A stretch of 64,000 nt of DNA, from assembly GCA_021397845.1 (NCBI GenBank), contig CM038049.1, positions 104,810,877 to 104,874,876 of the forward strand, given 5' to 3'. Shown in pieces: positions 10,686 through 22,465 of this stretch. The notes beneath the pieces were generated by a model. The model had not been told where the DNA came from, did not search any database, and worked only from the letters and a program-made list of their open reading frames with translations. Within the stretch, counting starts at the first letter, position 1; every line of letters starts with the position of its first letter. The translations under genes and the position numbers were made by a program. Source of the stretch: Areca catechu. Lineage: Eukaryota; Streptophyta; Magnoliopsida; Arecales; Arecaceae.

Positions 10686-12361
10686 TGGTGTGAGCACCAG
10701 GATTAGACAGAGGCTCCTCGACCCTTTGAGGATCTCAGATTAGGGTTTCATCTTTTGGATCATGTAATAAGGCTTAAAGCCTATGTAATTCTTTACTTTG
10801 AGTCATGCACTTTTGTTTTAGTCCTGTACCTTGGCCAATGTGGTCAAGTTAGGTCAATAAACCCTGTATTTAGTTGAATTGATCCAAGCCCGAGTCTACT
10901 TGAAGATTAGACCCAAGCTTGTTCGAAGAAGAAGTGGACATTGAGTCTAGTCCAATTACTATTGGACCAAGCCATGAAGGATGCCAATTCAGCCCTGGGG
11001 TGCCAATTCAGCCCTGGTGCCACCTCATCATCCCATGTGGTGCCACTTCACCTTGCCAAGTGGGCGGCACAAATCAAGAAGAAGTGCTGATTTCTTAGAT
11101 GCTATCAAGCCAAAGGGGACAACATCACTTGATACAAGCCTCCCTTCCCTCCCGTTATCAAGATTCCTACCAAAAGGACCATGGGCGGCCAAGGTAGAAG
11201 ATTCAAATGGGAGACCACATTCCTCCCTTCCCTCCCCCTATCATGTTTATCTCCAAAGATATGTGGGCGGCCAAGGAAAGTTAAGGGGAGTTGAAGATTG
11301 GTGAGGACATAAGCCTTGCTACAAGCCCCATAACATATTCAATCCAAAGATGGGTGGGCGACCAAGGAAAGTCAATGGGAGATTGAAGACATAAGCCTTG
11401 CTATAAGCCCAATATCATGCCTTCTTCCCAAAAAGTGTGATAAGCCATCAAAGTCCAAGGGCGCCAAGATCCACCTTCCAAGCCCCAAATCAAGCCACGC
11501 CCAAACACAAGCAAAGCTTTGGTCGGCCAAGGAGAAAAAAAAAATTCTGAATTTTTGGTGCCTTCTCAAAGGAAGACTTGTAATTTTTTTTTTGAATTTG
11601 AATGGATCTTAAGGTGCCTATATAAAGGACCTTACCCCTTCATTTTATGGCTAATTTTGATGAATGAAAGAAAAGATTTTGAGTGCTACTCTTCTAGTTG
11701 TTGCCTTCATTCCTTAAGAATGTCGATCTCCGTGAGGGAGCGCCTTCGCCTTCGGGCATCGAGAGGTGTGAGGCCCTAAGCTACCATCTCTTCCACACAA
11801 GCCATCTTCCATCTTTGAGTTCGGAGGCCATATAGACGAACCATTTTGGCACCTAACAAGAAGATTCCCCATCACCACCATTTTCAACCTTTGTTCCCTT
11901 ACTTCGTCTCGCTTCTTGTTGGCTCCTAACTTTTCTCTTGATTGCTCGCAGGTCCTCCAAGTTCCAAGAACACGGAGTCGGTCTCCCTTGCCTTCGCAAC
12001 CTTCAGACAAAAAGTCGGTGCATCCGCAGGGTTGAAGGCTTGATCCTCCAGGCCGCATCCACGAGAGCAAGTGAACTCGGCATCGAGCGCATCAGAACTT
12101 TACAAGGTTTGCCACCCCAAACTCCTAAGTTGGTATTGATCCAAGAGCTAAGTCCTATGGGGTTTCTTAATCCCGGGGTCCTCTTCTTATCCTTGTTTAG
12201 GGACTTACTTTCTTGCTAGAAGTTCTTATTATTGTAGGAACCCTAGATCTGCTCTTGCTTGTCTTCGGGAATCCTTAACCCCATAAGAAACCCTAAAAAT
12301 CATAAAAGAAAAATCACTTGCATCATTCCTCTCATCTTCGCATCTAGTTAGTCCCGCATCA
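10686..12361 (+). mobile_element. Solo LTR inside the protease of element A
   Basis: 1676 bp beginning TGGTGTGAGCACC and ending GTCCCGCATCA, flanked by a perfect 5-bp direct repeat CCAAT (10681-10685 and 12362-12366). Removing insert and one repeat restores the flow of the protease frame. TG...CA ends and a 5-bp duplication identify an LTR; with no second LTR or internal region it is a solo LTR left by LTR-LTR recombination. A TATA box, TATATAAA, is at 11619-11626, so the plus strand is probably the transcribed strand. Its last 11 bp equal the end of the LTR of element M. The family may be chromovirus-like (inference). ORFs inside it (10981-11304, 11938-12219) are not genes. Confidence 0.85.
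11258..11415 (+). repeat. Imperfect tandem duplication within the solo LTR
   Basis: A unit of roughly 85 bp, recognisable by GGGCGGCCAAGGAAAGT and ACATAAGCCTTGCTACAAGC, is repeated with small changes (GGGCGACCAAGGAAAGT, ACATAAGCCTTGCTATAAGC). A third partial copy of the GGGCGGCCAAGG core is at about 11184, and a 19-bp duplication (TGCCAATTCAGCCCTGG) is at about 10981-11020. The repeats lie upstream of the TATA box, in U3. Confidence 0.65.
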
Positions 12362-13880
12362 CCAATTCACATTTGCAATTCTTTGCAGGGACTTCAAGTT
12401 AGTAGAAGATTCGAGGATGGCAAGAGATTCTTGAATGTGAAAATGGAAGCCTAGTTCCAGTCCTGGCATTGGGAGTCCTCAAACTAGTTTTTGAGTCTTA
12501 TATAATCATTTTGATTGAGTGTCATTATTGTCCATCTTTTATTTAAAATATCATTTCTGTAGGCCAGTTATCCATGTATGGTTATGAACTATTAATAAAG
12601 AATGACATTTGCAAAATCATCTGGAATGGTTCTGTTGTAATGAACGGATATATGAATAATGGCATTTATCTACTATCACGACCTGTTAGTATAGTGTACA
12701 TGTCTAGCAAATGCCCTAGGATAGATAATGTCAGTGATGCGTATCTATGGTATTGTAGGCTAGATCATATTAACAAGAACATGATAAACATGTTGAAGTA
12801 CGAGGGTCTCCTCGACTTTAATGAAAGTGGTTCACTTTCAACCAATGAGTCATGCCTTCTTGGAAAGATGATAAAATCACTTTTTATTGGAAAAGGTGAA
12901 CGAACCAAAGAAATTCTGAGTCTGGTACATACTGATGTATGCGGATCCATGAATATTAGTGTTAGAGATGGGTACAGTTATTTCATTATATTTACAGACG
13001 ACCTTTCGAGGTACGGTTATGTCTTCTTAATGAGACATAAATCTAAGTCATTTAAAATGTTTAAACGATATCATAATGAAGTAGAAAAATAAACTGGAAG
13101 ATGTATCAAAATTGTTCGATCAGATCGAGACGGTGAATATCTTTCTAGGAAGTTTCTGACATATCTCGAGGAGAATGGGACTCGCTCTTAGTGGACACCT
13201 CCAGGGACACCTCAGTTAAATGGAGTGTCTGAAAGGAGGATCGAACCCTGTTAGACATATTTCAGTCCATGATGGGCTTTGCTTCACTACCGCTATCCTT
13301 TTGGGGATATGCTCTGGAATTAGCCTACTACCTTTTGAATAGGGCTCCGAGTAAATCCATTAACAAAACCCAATATGAGATATGGACTGGACGTAAGCCG
13401 ACACTCTCACGCCTTCGGGTCTAGGGTTGCCCGGCTTATGTAAAATATTTGAAAACAGATAAACTTGGACCTAGGTCTGATCGCTGATCGGTGCCTATTT
13501 GTTGGGTAGCCAAAAAAGTCTAAGGGGTATTACTTCTACTTGGCTGAGGAACAAAAATTGTTTGTCAGTCTTAGGGCTATGTTTTTGAAAAAGGAGTTCC
13601 TTGGTGAAGGAACTATAATCGCTAAGACTGAACTTAGTGAAGTTCAATAAGTAGAAGAACCGACACACTTAAGGAACAACATAGAATCGATTGTGATTAG
13701 ATCACACCCAGAGCCCATACAGGAACCATTAAAAAAATTTGGTAGGGTACCGAGTCTATTGAACAGATACTATGATTTCTTGGTTCGAGATGGTGATCCC
13801 ATTGAACTGGATGAGAACAATGAAGATTCGATCACCTATATGGATGCGATGCAGAGGTCCAACTCTAAGAAATGGCTATG
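12362..13880 (+). pseudogene. Rest of protease, GAG-pre-integrase and integrase of element A
   Basis: From 12362 the protease resumes (CNSLQGLQVSRRFEDGKRF). At 12574-13092 follow the pre-integrase zinc region (CRLDHIN...CLLGKM, with the first His of the HHCC set altered) and the integrase core. Catalytic Asp codons are at 12934-12936 (HTDVCG) and 13123-13125 (RSDRDGEY) and the catalytic Glu at 13231-13233 (GVSERR), exactly the D-D-35-E spacing. Stops at 13090 (TAA) and 13189 (TAG), then a one-base frameshift near 13238, break the frame. 13240-13880 holds the integrase C-terminal part and linker with many stops. The DDE triad survives, but the gene is dead. Confidence 0.82.
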
Positions 13881-13884
13881 AGCC

Positions 13885-15370
13885 ATGCAATCCGAAATAA
13901 AATCTATGAAAATTAATAATGTATGGACATTGGTTGATTCGCTTGAAGGGATAAAACCCATTGTGTGTAAATGGATTTTCAAGAGGAAAAGGAATGCAAA
14001 TGGACAAGTGGAGACCTATAAAGCCCATCTGGTTGCCAATGGATATCGTCAATGTTATGGTGTTGACTATGATGAGACGTTCTTTCCTGAGGCAATGCTC
14101 AAGTCTATTCCGATCCTGCTTGCTTTAGTGGCACACTTTGATTATGAAATCTAGCAAATGGATGTCCGAACAACTTTCCTGAATGGTGAGCTAGAAGAGG
14201 AGGTGTATATGATATAACCTGAAGGGTTCACATCCATAAATGAGTCAAAGGTATGCAAGCTTCAAAAGTCCATCTATGGACTGAAGAAAGCATCAAGGAG
14301 TTGGAACATGCGATTTGATAAGTGTATCAAGTCGTATGGCTTAGTTAGAAATGGAGAAGAACCTTGCATTTACAAAGGGCTAATGGTTCTGTGATTGTGT
14401 TCCTTGTGTTGTATGTGGATGACATTTTCTTAATCAAGAATGACATCCCAGCACTACAAGGAATAAAGGTCTGGTTGTCATCTCAGTTCTCTATGAAGGA
14501 CTTGGGTGAAGCCTCTTACATACTGGGTATGAAGATCTATAAAGATAGATTCAAGAGGCTTCTAAGACTGTCCCAGTCTATTTACATCGATATTGTGTTG
14601 AAACGGTTTAGCATGGAAAATTTCAAGAAAGGCTATCTCTCGATAGGCACTGAAATTGGTCTCTCTAAAGAGGATTGTGTGATAACTCCTGAGGAGAGAG
14701 AGCATATGAGCAGAATCCCATATGCTTTGATAGTGGGTTCTATCATATATGCTATGACATGTACTAGACCAGATGTAGCATACTCACTAGGCGTAGTATG
14801 CAGATACCAGTCTGATCCAAGTGAAGCTCATTGGAAGGTAGTAAAGACCATCCTTAAGTATTTGCAAAATACTAAGGACCAATGGCTGATTGATGGAGAA
14901 CTTGACTTGAAACTTGTGGGGTATACTGACTCCAGTTTATAGTCAGATAAAGATGATAGCAAGAGTGTGTCAGGATTTGTCTTCACCCTAAATGGAGGAG
15001 CGACCTGCTGGAAAAGTTCCAAGCAGCCTACTGTGGCGGACTCAGTATGCAAAAAGAGTACATTACAGTATAGAATGCAGCGAAGGAATCATGTGGTTAT
15101 GAAAGCTCCTTGGCGAACTGGGAGTGGCACCTTCCCTGGATGGTCCTGTTCCAATGTATTGTGAAACACTGGAGCCTTTGCTCAAGCCAAAGAGCTGAAG
15201 TCTCATCATCGCACAAAGCACATTCTACGGTGCTATTACCTTGTACGAGAGATTATGGAACGAGGTGACATTGACCTTCTGAAAATTGATGGAAAGGAAA
15301 ACATGGCTGACGACTTCACTAAAGCCATCGAAATTCAAAAGCTCGATAGTAGTAATGGAAAATGGGAATG
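13885..15370 (+). pseudogene. Reverse transcriptase and RNase H of element A
   Basis: Copia RT (RVT_2): NNVWTLVDSLEGIKPI at the start, KWIFKRKRN, DYDETFFPEAMLKSI, then QMDVRTTFLNGELEEEVYM after a TAG at 14152-14154. IYGLKKASRSWNMRF follows and the catalytic YVDD box lies in LYVDDIFLIKND near 14412. A long open stretch (14364-14942) covers RT palm and thumb and the start of RNase H (GYTDSS), ended by a TAG at 14940. RNase H continues in pieces to about 15370. Several stops fit CAG-to-TAG or TGG-to-TAG changes. The domain reaches almost to the 3' LTR, so there is no third ORF. Confidence 0.85.
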
Positions 15371-15407
15371 AGATTCTGTACCAATTGGCTTTAGTCCAAG
15401 TGGAAGT

Positions 15408-17378
15408 TGTTGGGTATTGTGTCTCAAAGCTAATTATCTAGGCTATAGATGGTTGTGCTATCTTGTAACTGTATATAATTTTTAATAAATAAAAGTTATT
15501 CTTTTTGACTGTTCATCATATTTGTATTTTCCTGAAATGAACTCTTGTATGATGGAGTCCTTTGAACTACATTGTTTGATATAGAGAGGATATATCAAGT
15601 AGTTCTTAAACTGGTTCACAACCAAATGATACATTGTTATAGGACAACAATCTATCAAGTGTAGGTTGTTGTATGTCACATTTATTAGTTGTCCTCTTAA
15701 CCAAGGAGTGTGGAGACATTGGTGTGACATGCAAGTAAAATATGTGACATCTCATTGAACGTGACCATCTGCGAAGCTCCCTTCTGCCAAAGGGTTGCTC
15801 GCGATGGGATATGGATATATGTGTCCCTCATACCTGAGATCACCATGGTAGCTTGCAAGCAACTCACTATACTTTAGTGCCGGACTACCTAGGTTTCTAA
15901 TCCAATGATGGAAGATTTCTGGGTACAGTCAAGTACTTGTGGAGCGGTGGTGGATCAAGATGGAATTGACCCCTCCAAATAGTTTGGAGTGAATGGCTCG
16001 TTGTGTCTCAATTTAGCAAATCCTTAGCCAAGGTAGTTCTTATGAGGAGTTACAGAACTTGTAAAGTTGAGATATGATCTGGATAAACCCAATTGGGGTT
16101 GGTAGTCAAACCCTAGGTCATCCTGAGCATTATAAGGTCAAAGGGATGAATTATGCGGTAACCATATGCCAAAGGTTCTAGTGAGGTGCTCTGCATCTTC
16201 GACCTATCCGGATGTCGGGTATCATTGCTAGATGAGGCTTTAACTGGTACTGGCAGCGTTCCAGTACTATAGGCTTAGTGTTCGATCCTATGGGGTTCAC
16301 ACACCATAGGCATTTCTATCTGATCTTAAGGCTGATCGATGATTAAGAATCATTTGCTATCACTGGAGGTTAATATGATTGACCATGTGTCGACACTTGA
16401 GGAGTCAACACTTGGCTGTAACAAGAAGAATTTCTGGAAGACATTTTCTGGATGAGCTGACTCGACCCCTGCTCGAGTCGACTCATTCTGTATTCTGGTC
16501 GAGCCAGCTCGAATCCTACTCGAGCTGACTCAAATGAACAGTCTGACTATTCTGTGTCCTGGACGAGCAGACTCGAACCTGCTCGAGTCGGCTCGTCTCT
16601 GCTCGACCAGAAATCCCTGAATGATATTTCTGGGATGTTTTTGGAAGGTTTTGACCTGGTTTGAATTTTGAATTCAAGCTATTTTGGCTCCAAACTTTTA
16701 TGGAATGATTGTCATTACTTCCTAATATAGTTTGTATCAATATGGTATGCTCCTTGACCTTCTCCCCTAATTAATCCTCCTTCATCTTTCTCCCTCTCTT
16801 GGCTGTCTTTATAAATAAGTGTTATTTTAGGGCTACTGGGTTAAAGAAGTTTTTGATTATTTGTCTCTAAATCTCATTATTGCTGAGATTCTGAGAGGGA
16901 AGAAAAGGGTTGTGAGGACTTGGGCATTGGGTGTGTGGACTCCTAGCACTCAAGCTAGGCCTCGGGAAGAGAGCTAGTTAGGAAGGGTTCCACCTCTCAT
17001 CGTCTTCTAGGAAGAAGAAGATCAGCCCAAAGGATCCTAGGAGCTAGCACTCTGAGGGAGTTAATCAAAGTCGAGCCCGGGTGTGGAATACCTGTAGAGG
17101 CCAGACACGTGTGTGGCTCAAGAACACTATCCTTGGAGCTCCGCCACTGCATCCATCAAAGGTATAATAGTAAGGTACTTTTATATCTTTGCTCTTCTCT
17201 TGTTTTGAAGTTTATATTGCATGCTATTTTATTATACTAGATCCTATTACGGGCAGATTGGTAGATCGTTTAGATCGATCTACCAATCCTTCCACTGTCC
17301 ATATTTTAAAATTATTTTAAAATGCATCTGTTTCTGCCTTGCTTTTGCATATTGTATGCATGGTGTTCTTCTCCTTCA
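15408..17378 (+). repeat. 3' LTR of element A (complete, 1971 bp)
   Basis: It starts TGTTGGGTATTG after a short purine-rich tract (AAGTGGAAG) and ends CTCCTTCA. TATA box TATAAATA at 16810-16817, motif array at 16390-16610, hairpin at 17258-17286 and AT palindrome pair at 17303-17323 all match the 5' copy. Because it is unbroken, it gives the reference structure for the split 5' LTR. Confidence 0.9.
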
Positions 17379-17986
17379 GCTACTTAGTCTAAGAGAGGTT
17401 AACTTCTTGGTTGGCTTTGTTGAGGTCTTTCCTGATGGTGAAGTAGTCGATGCTGACGTCCCTTCCCTAGTCGATGGCCTAGTTGCTCCAAGTTAAGTGT
17501 TCTAGTTTGCTATAGCTAGTGGCACGACTGGTGGTCAGTCATCAAGGCTGAAAAATATTAATATTAATTAATTATATGTTAAATTTATATTAATGATAAT
17601 ATTAACCTATTCATAAATTTTATATAACCTTTATATTAAATTCAAATATTGAATTAATTTTTATTAATATCACATATTAATATTTGTAAAAATAATTTAT
17701 TCAATATATAATGTTTATATATATTGAATTAATATTTGTAATTCATATAATTTCATAAATAGTCCTTTAATAATAAATGAATTCTTATTATTTGACTTAT
17801 ATATCCATAGCATGGTAGCTATAAATATAAAGTAATAATTTTGTTTATGAACTGAAAAATTCAGAATCAAGATAAAGTAACAGGAACCTCTTTTAATAAT
17901 TTGAGTATTCACACGGTATCTATGGTGGAATCCGCTTCTACCTATAGCAATGAAGTTATAGTCTTCAATTACTTCCAATTTATTCC
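17379..17986. other. Flank between elements A and T1, AT-rich, no gene
   Basis: The first 120 bp continue an open frame (FPDGEVVDADVPSLVD) that resembles the acidic tail of Tat-element antisense ORFs, but the match is too short to call. From about 17545 to 17780 the sequence is very AT-rich with repeated TTAATATTAAT-like words. No coding or RNA gene is supported. It is probably the left part of the older sequence into which T1 inserted; the right part resumes at 43537. Confidence 0.5.
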
Positions 17987-18814
17987 TGTTGGGATATGTT
18001 AGTTCAAGCACAGATCAGCCATCGGTTCGACCGGCTGAAGACATTTTTCTTGAACCATGGACTTCAAACCAAAGTGCTCGGAAGAAGCCGAACAGATAAC
18101 GGATGAGCCAAAGCTGAAGTCCTCAACTTCAATCGAAGAGTTAGTCTTCGGTCCCCACTGAAGACAAGGCTCACAGTTTCGGCCAAAGGCATGGTCTCCA
18201 CGACTGGCTGAAGACGTAGTCTTCGGCATGTGCCGAAGGCATGGTCTTCGACATCAACCACAGATACCATCTCCGATTCAATTACAAACTACGAATGCTA
18301 CTGAAAAGAAAGCCTGAAGATAGAACTCCGATCTATCTCAAATCTCCACGAACATGGCAAATAATGGTTATCATCAACTCTCTAACTATCTCCAGAGCAT
18401 AACCATGTCAAAATGACCACATTATCATTAACTCCAGCAGCAACATCTCCGGCCTAGCCAAAACCGTTTGGTAACTGTCCATGATTGTGAATGAGGGGGA
18501 ATGAATTAACTCCCCCCCATCGTAATCGCTGGAAGGAGAATGGAACGCATGCCTCACCAATCAATATAAATACTGGTAAGAGGGGACATTCCAGGTAAGT
18601 TTAAGATACTCCTGAAAATTTTAGAGTGTTCTCCTCTCCATTTATCCTCCTTAGAATCTTTCCCATTCTGTAGTGGGAGCCCACCTCTGACTTAGGCATC
18701 GGAATGTCCCCCGCCGGAGCAACTCCAGCCAGGGATTTGTTTTGCAGGTGAACTAGGGAGCGGACCTGCGATCCAGTAGCTCCACCCAGTCGAAAAAGAG
18801 ACTCTATGCCAACA
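17987..18814 (+). repeat. 5' LTR of element T1
   Basis: It starts TGTTGGGATATG and ends ATGCCAACA. The TATA box TATAAATA at 18565-18572 is followed by CTGGTAAGAGGGGACATT, and the 3' LTR has the same arrangement (TATA at 43290-43297). U3 contains repeated CGAAG/GAAGAC words (TGAAGACGTAGTCTTCGGC and similar), giving short antisense open frames (17999-18270) that are not genes. Confidence 0.92.
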
Positions 18815-18817
18815 GAT

Positions 18818-18836
18818 TGGCGTGCTAGGAAGGGGG
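18818..18836 (+). other. Putative primer binding site of element T1
   Basis: TGGCGTGCTAGGAAGGGGG begins three bases after the LTR end. Gypsy PBSs commonly start TGGCG, matching a tRNA 3' CCA end. I cannot assign the tRNA without a comparison to a tRNA set. Confidence 0.6.
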
Positions 18837-18900
18837 ACACGTTTAAGCATCCATTGTTAAGCTCCCTTCCTTGAAAAAGGAGAAGTATAAAAAGTTCTCG

Positions 18901-20426
18901 ATGGCAAGAGGAAAGACTCAGATCACCTCAGCAAGTCGAAGTCGTGTTCCTTCTCAGGGGGGTGAACCCCCGATAGAAAATGACATTCCACCTCCCACGC
19001 TTGTCGTGGGACAACAACAGTTTGTGAATCTCTTAAACCAAGGTCAACACTCTCACGACCATGGTTCAGGACTTCTAGAATAAAGCTTTTCAGGTGGGGC
19101 ATCCGCCAGCCACCTCTAGACATAGCTCTCGATCCCGGAGGAAAAGAGCCCCTCCAGAGGGGTCCACCCATCTTTCCCTCCATCCTTGATCTTCCCTTGA
19201 GGGCTGAAGTTCACAAATGCCCAGGCCCACTGATTCCTGCAAAGAGGGAAAAGGCCTAGGCAAACTCCCTCTCCTTCCTCTGAAGACTCCGCTCCCGTGG
19301 AGAACCCGCTGAAGCAAATTCTCCCCGATTACAATGGAAAGTTTAAAGCCATCGAATCGGAGATTGCGAGAATCTGGGAGCAAAGGGATCACAATGATTT
19401 AGTGGCATGTGATTTATGCCCTCCTTACACTGCTTGCATTATGGCCGAAGTTTTTCCTTGGCACTTTAGGGTCCCTCATATGGAGCCCTACGATGGCACC
19501 TCCGATCCTTTTAATCACCTGGGCAGTTTCAAAGCCCACATGATGATCCAAGGAGCTTCGGATACGATGTACTGCCTCGCATTCCCAGCCACCTTGAAGA
19601 AAGCTACTCGGATGTGGTACTCGAGCATACGCCCAGGTACCATTGATTCTTTTTCTGAGCTAGAAAAATTTTTTGTCTTGCATTTCAGGACTTGCTGCAA
19701 TACCCCCCGTAATACGGATACGCAATTCCTCCTTCATCAGAATGAAGGAGAAAGTTTGCGAGATTACATCTCAAGATTCAATTCGGTTACACTCGAGATC
19801 CCCGATCTCAACAAGCACGTAGCCATGTCTGCGCTAAAAAAGGGGCTTCATACATCTAGGCTCACCTTTTTCCTGGATAAGAAGTTTTCCAGAAGCTATG
19901 CTAAGCTCCTGTCGAGAGCTCAGAAGTATGCCGACACCGAAGAGCAAGCAGCAAATCGATGACTAACTGAAGGGAAGCCCCATTCAAAGAAGAACAACAG
20001 GGGACAAGGCCCCCTACTCCCAACAACAACAACAATAACAAATATACTGACCGACGATGGAGTCCCAGGCCCAAAGCATCGGGCAGGAGATTCGACTCCT
20101 ATACCCCCCTCAACCTCCCTCTAGAAAAGATCCTCTTGGAGATAGAAAATGAAAACTATCTCCAACGGCCACATCCCATGAAAGCATTCTCTTCCACAAG
20201 GAACAGGAATGAATACTGCCGATTTCACCGGGATCACGACCATAATACTAAAGAATGTATCCAGCTGAGAGATGCTATAGAGGATCTTATCAAGAGAGGT
20301 TATTTGGGGAGATACGTTGGTCGCCAAGGACCTCAGTCAGAAGCTACAATTCTCCAGAGGGCCCCTGAAGAGGCTAAACTGTCAAACCAGAGGCCCACCA
20401 ACAAAGGTGTGGGGATGATACATTAA
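18901..20426 (+). pseudogene. gag: Gag of element T1 (Retrotrans_gag domain), broken
   Basis: The likely start is the ATG at 18901 (MARGKTQITSASRSR), 87 bp after the LTR. A frame break occurs at 19080-19296. The capsid domain is open at 19297-19959 with HMEPYDGTSDPFNHLGSFK, AFPATLKKATRMWYSSI and SLRDYISRFN, the typical Tat-type retrotransposon gag. A TGA at 19960-19962, best explained by a CGA codon, interrupts it. After a basic linker, 20136-20426 has YCRFHRDHDHNTKEC followed by LRDAIEDLIKRGYL, a C-H-H-C nucleocapsid motif usual in this lineage. It would form the particle shell. Confidence 0.85.
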
Positions 20427-20924
20427 CCTACTAACTAGAGAAGAGCCGAAGACGATGCCCCAAAGTGGCTCAAAGACAACAATGATATTCTTTTCTCTGA
20501 TGATGACCTCGCGGGGGTTTGGCTCCTGTATGATGATCTTATTGTAATTTTGGTAGCCGTGGACAATTATGATGTAAAACGAATTTTGGTTGATAATGGA
20601 AGCTCAATCGATATCTTGATCTATGATGCGTTCTCTCGGATGTGTTTGCTTAAAAACAAATTACAAAGATCTCCTATACTGCTTACTAGCTTCGGAAGCA
20701 ATCAGGTCAATGTCGAGAGAGAAATAATACTGCCTGTAACCCTCATCACCAAACCCCGACAGAAGATACTGCCAATCAATTTCATTGTGGTTCAAACTCC
20801 TTTGGCCTATAACATGATTCTGGGATGGCCCACCCTGAACAAATTTCAGGCCATAGTGTCAACGTACTACCTCCTGATGCATTTTCCCACTAGGAATGGC
20901 ATCGGAGAGGCCAAAGGACATTAG
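20427..20924 (+). pseudogene. Aspartic protease of element T1
   Basis: Linker at 20427-20549, then an open stretch at 20550-20924. KRILVDNGSSIDIL holds the protease active-site Asp in a D-N-G-S-S setting, a variant of D-S/T-G-S that I know from Tat elements. PLAYNMILGWPTLN is the conserved C-terminal LGxxxL-type segment. It cuts the gag-pol polyprotein. A stop at 20922 and another before 21048 separate it from RT. Confidence 0.82.
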
Positions 20925-21047
20925 AGAATGGCACGACAATGCTTAATGATTCAAGATAATTATTCCAACGACCCTATAACTTGGGATCAATTAGATCCTA
21001 GGGACCTGACCGCAGACTCTGGTAAATCCATGTAGAGAACCATCTCA

Positions 21048-22016
21048 TTGCCATTAACTGAAGAGGATCCCACCAGGGTCGTGCAGATCGGAAGTATGCT
21101 TGATGAGAAAACCAAAACGGAGCTGATCTATTTTTCCAGAAATAACGCTGATATTTTTGCCTTGTCGGCTTCGGACATGCCAGGGATTCCAGCCAAAGTA
21201 ATTACTCATCGGCTAGAAGTTGCACCTGAATATAAACTGGTCTGGCAGAAGAAAAGGAGTTTCACCCCCGAATGATAGAAGGCCACAGATGAAGAAGTGA
21301 GCAAGCTCTTCAAAGCAGGATTCATTTGAGAAGCTCATTATCCTGAGTAGTTGGCCAATATGGTAATGGTGAAGAAAGCTAATGGCAAGTGGAGGATCTG
21401 CATTGATTACATAGATCTCAATAAGGCTTGCCCAAAAGATAGCTTTCCACTCCCAAAGATCTAATTGGTCGATGCCAATGCTGGGCACCAACTGTTAAGC
21501 TTCATGGATGCTTTCTCTTGATACAATCAGATCCGAATGGATCCCTATGATAAGGAGAAGATGACCTTCATCACAGACAAAGGTCTATATTGCTACAAAA
21601 TGATGCCATTTGGGCTCAAAAATGCTGGGACGACATTCCAAAGATTGATCAACAAGGTGTTCAAGAAATTATTAGGAAGAAACATGGAGGCCTATGTCGA
21701 CGATATGATCGTCAAAAGCCTTATGAGAAAAGATCATATCAAAGACCTGGAAGAATCATTCGATACCCTATGATGCCACCGTATGAAGCTGAATCCAATG
21801 AAGTGTGCCTTCGAGGTGACTTCGAGCAAGTTCTTGGGGTTCCTCGTTACCAAATGGGGGATTGAAGCAAATCCTAAGAAAATCCAGGCCCTTAAAGATA
21901 TGAAGCATCCATCTTGTAAGAAGGAAGTACAATAGCTGACTGGAAGGATCACTTCGTTAAGTAGAATCATATCTCGATCAGCAGAGAAATGTCTCCCTTT
22001 TTTCAAAGTACTTTAG
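21048..22016 (+). pseudogene. Reverse transcriptase of element T1
   Basis: Gypsy-type RT (RVT_1). Order: KVITHRLEVAPEYKLVWQKK, then stops TGA and TAG at 21273-21278, KANGKWRICIDYIDLN, LLSFMDAFS before a TGA at 21519, DKEKMTFITDKGLYCYKMMP, PFGLKNAGTTFQRLI and the catalytic YVDD box in AYVDDMIVKS (near 21690). From 21772 it shifts frame and continues to about 22016 (RT thumb). In-frame stops at 21273, 21276, 21327, 21348, 21462 and 21519 all sit in one frame, so point mutation rather than indels caused most of the decay. Confidence 0.87.
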
Positions 22017-22462
22017 AATTCTCGAGGCTTCAAATGGATTGAAAACTGCCGTACTGCTTTTGAAGAACTGAAGAAGTACTTGGAGACCCCATCTCTACTC
22101 TTTAAACCACAAGAGGGAGAAGTACTCTACCTAAACCTTTCCACTTCAAACGAAGTAGTCAGTTCAGTCCTCATTCGAAGAGAAGAAGATGGATCCCACA
22201 AGCCGATCTACAACATCAGTAAAGTCATGCACGATGCTGAAATGAGATATTCAAAAATGCAGAAGCTGATTTATTCTTTAATAATTATGGCAAAGCGACT
22301 ACGACCTTACTTCCACATCCATGCCATCATGGTGTTGACTGATCAGCCTCTTAAGGTCGTTCTCCGATGCCCTGATACTTGAGGAAGGATAACTAAATGG
22401 GCTGTGAAGCTAAGTGAGTTTGATATTAGTTTCCAGCCTCAATCGGCTATGAAGGCCCAAGT
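22017..22462 (+). pseudogene. RNase H of element T1, interrupted by element M
   Basis: The RNase H domain attached to gypsy RT degrades the RNA strand of the RNA-DNA hybrid. Visible: LETPSLLFKPQEGEVLYLNL, SVLIRREEDGSHKPIYNISK, DAEMRYSKMQKLIYSLI and LTDQPLKVVL. There is a stop at 22379-22381 and a continuing open frame to AMKAQV, where element M begins. The domain resumes at 28220 (LSNFLAECTW), after the duplicated CAAGT. Confidence 0.82.
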
Positions 22463-22465
22463 TAA

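Larger units (their letters stand above)
6035..17378 (+). mobile_element. Element A: Ty1-copia retrotransposon with split 5' LTR, nearly complete
   Basis: The 5' LTR remainder (6035-7901) is followed by the PBS, a 1.85-kb leader, gag (9752-10624), protease fragments split by a solo LTR, integrase, RT/RNase H and a complete 3' LTR (15408-17378). The two LTRs align over their whole visible length. About 101 bp of the 5' LTR are displaced to the far side of element D, outside the window. Many stops and indels make it an old, dead copy. Element B (48026) is a relative with matching gag and leader landmarks. Confidence 0.9.
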
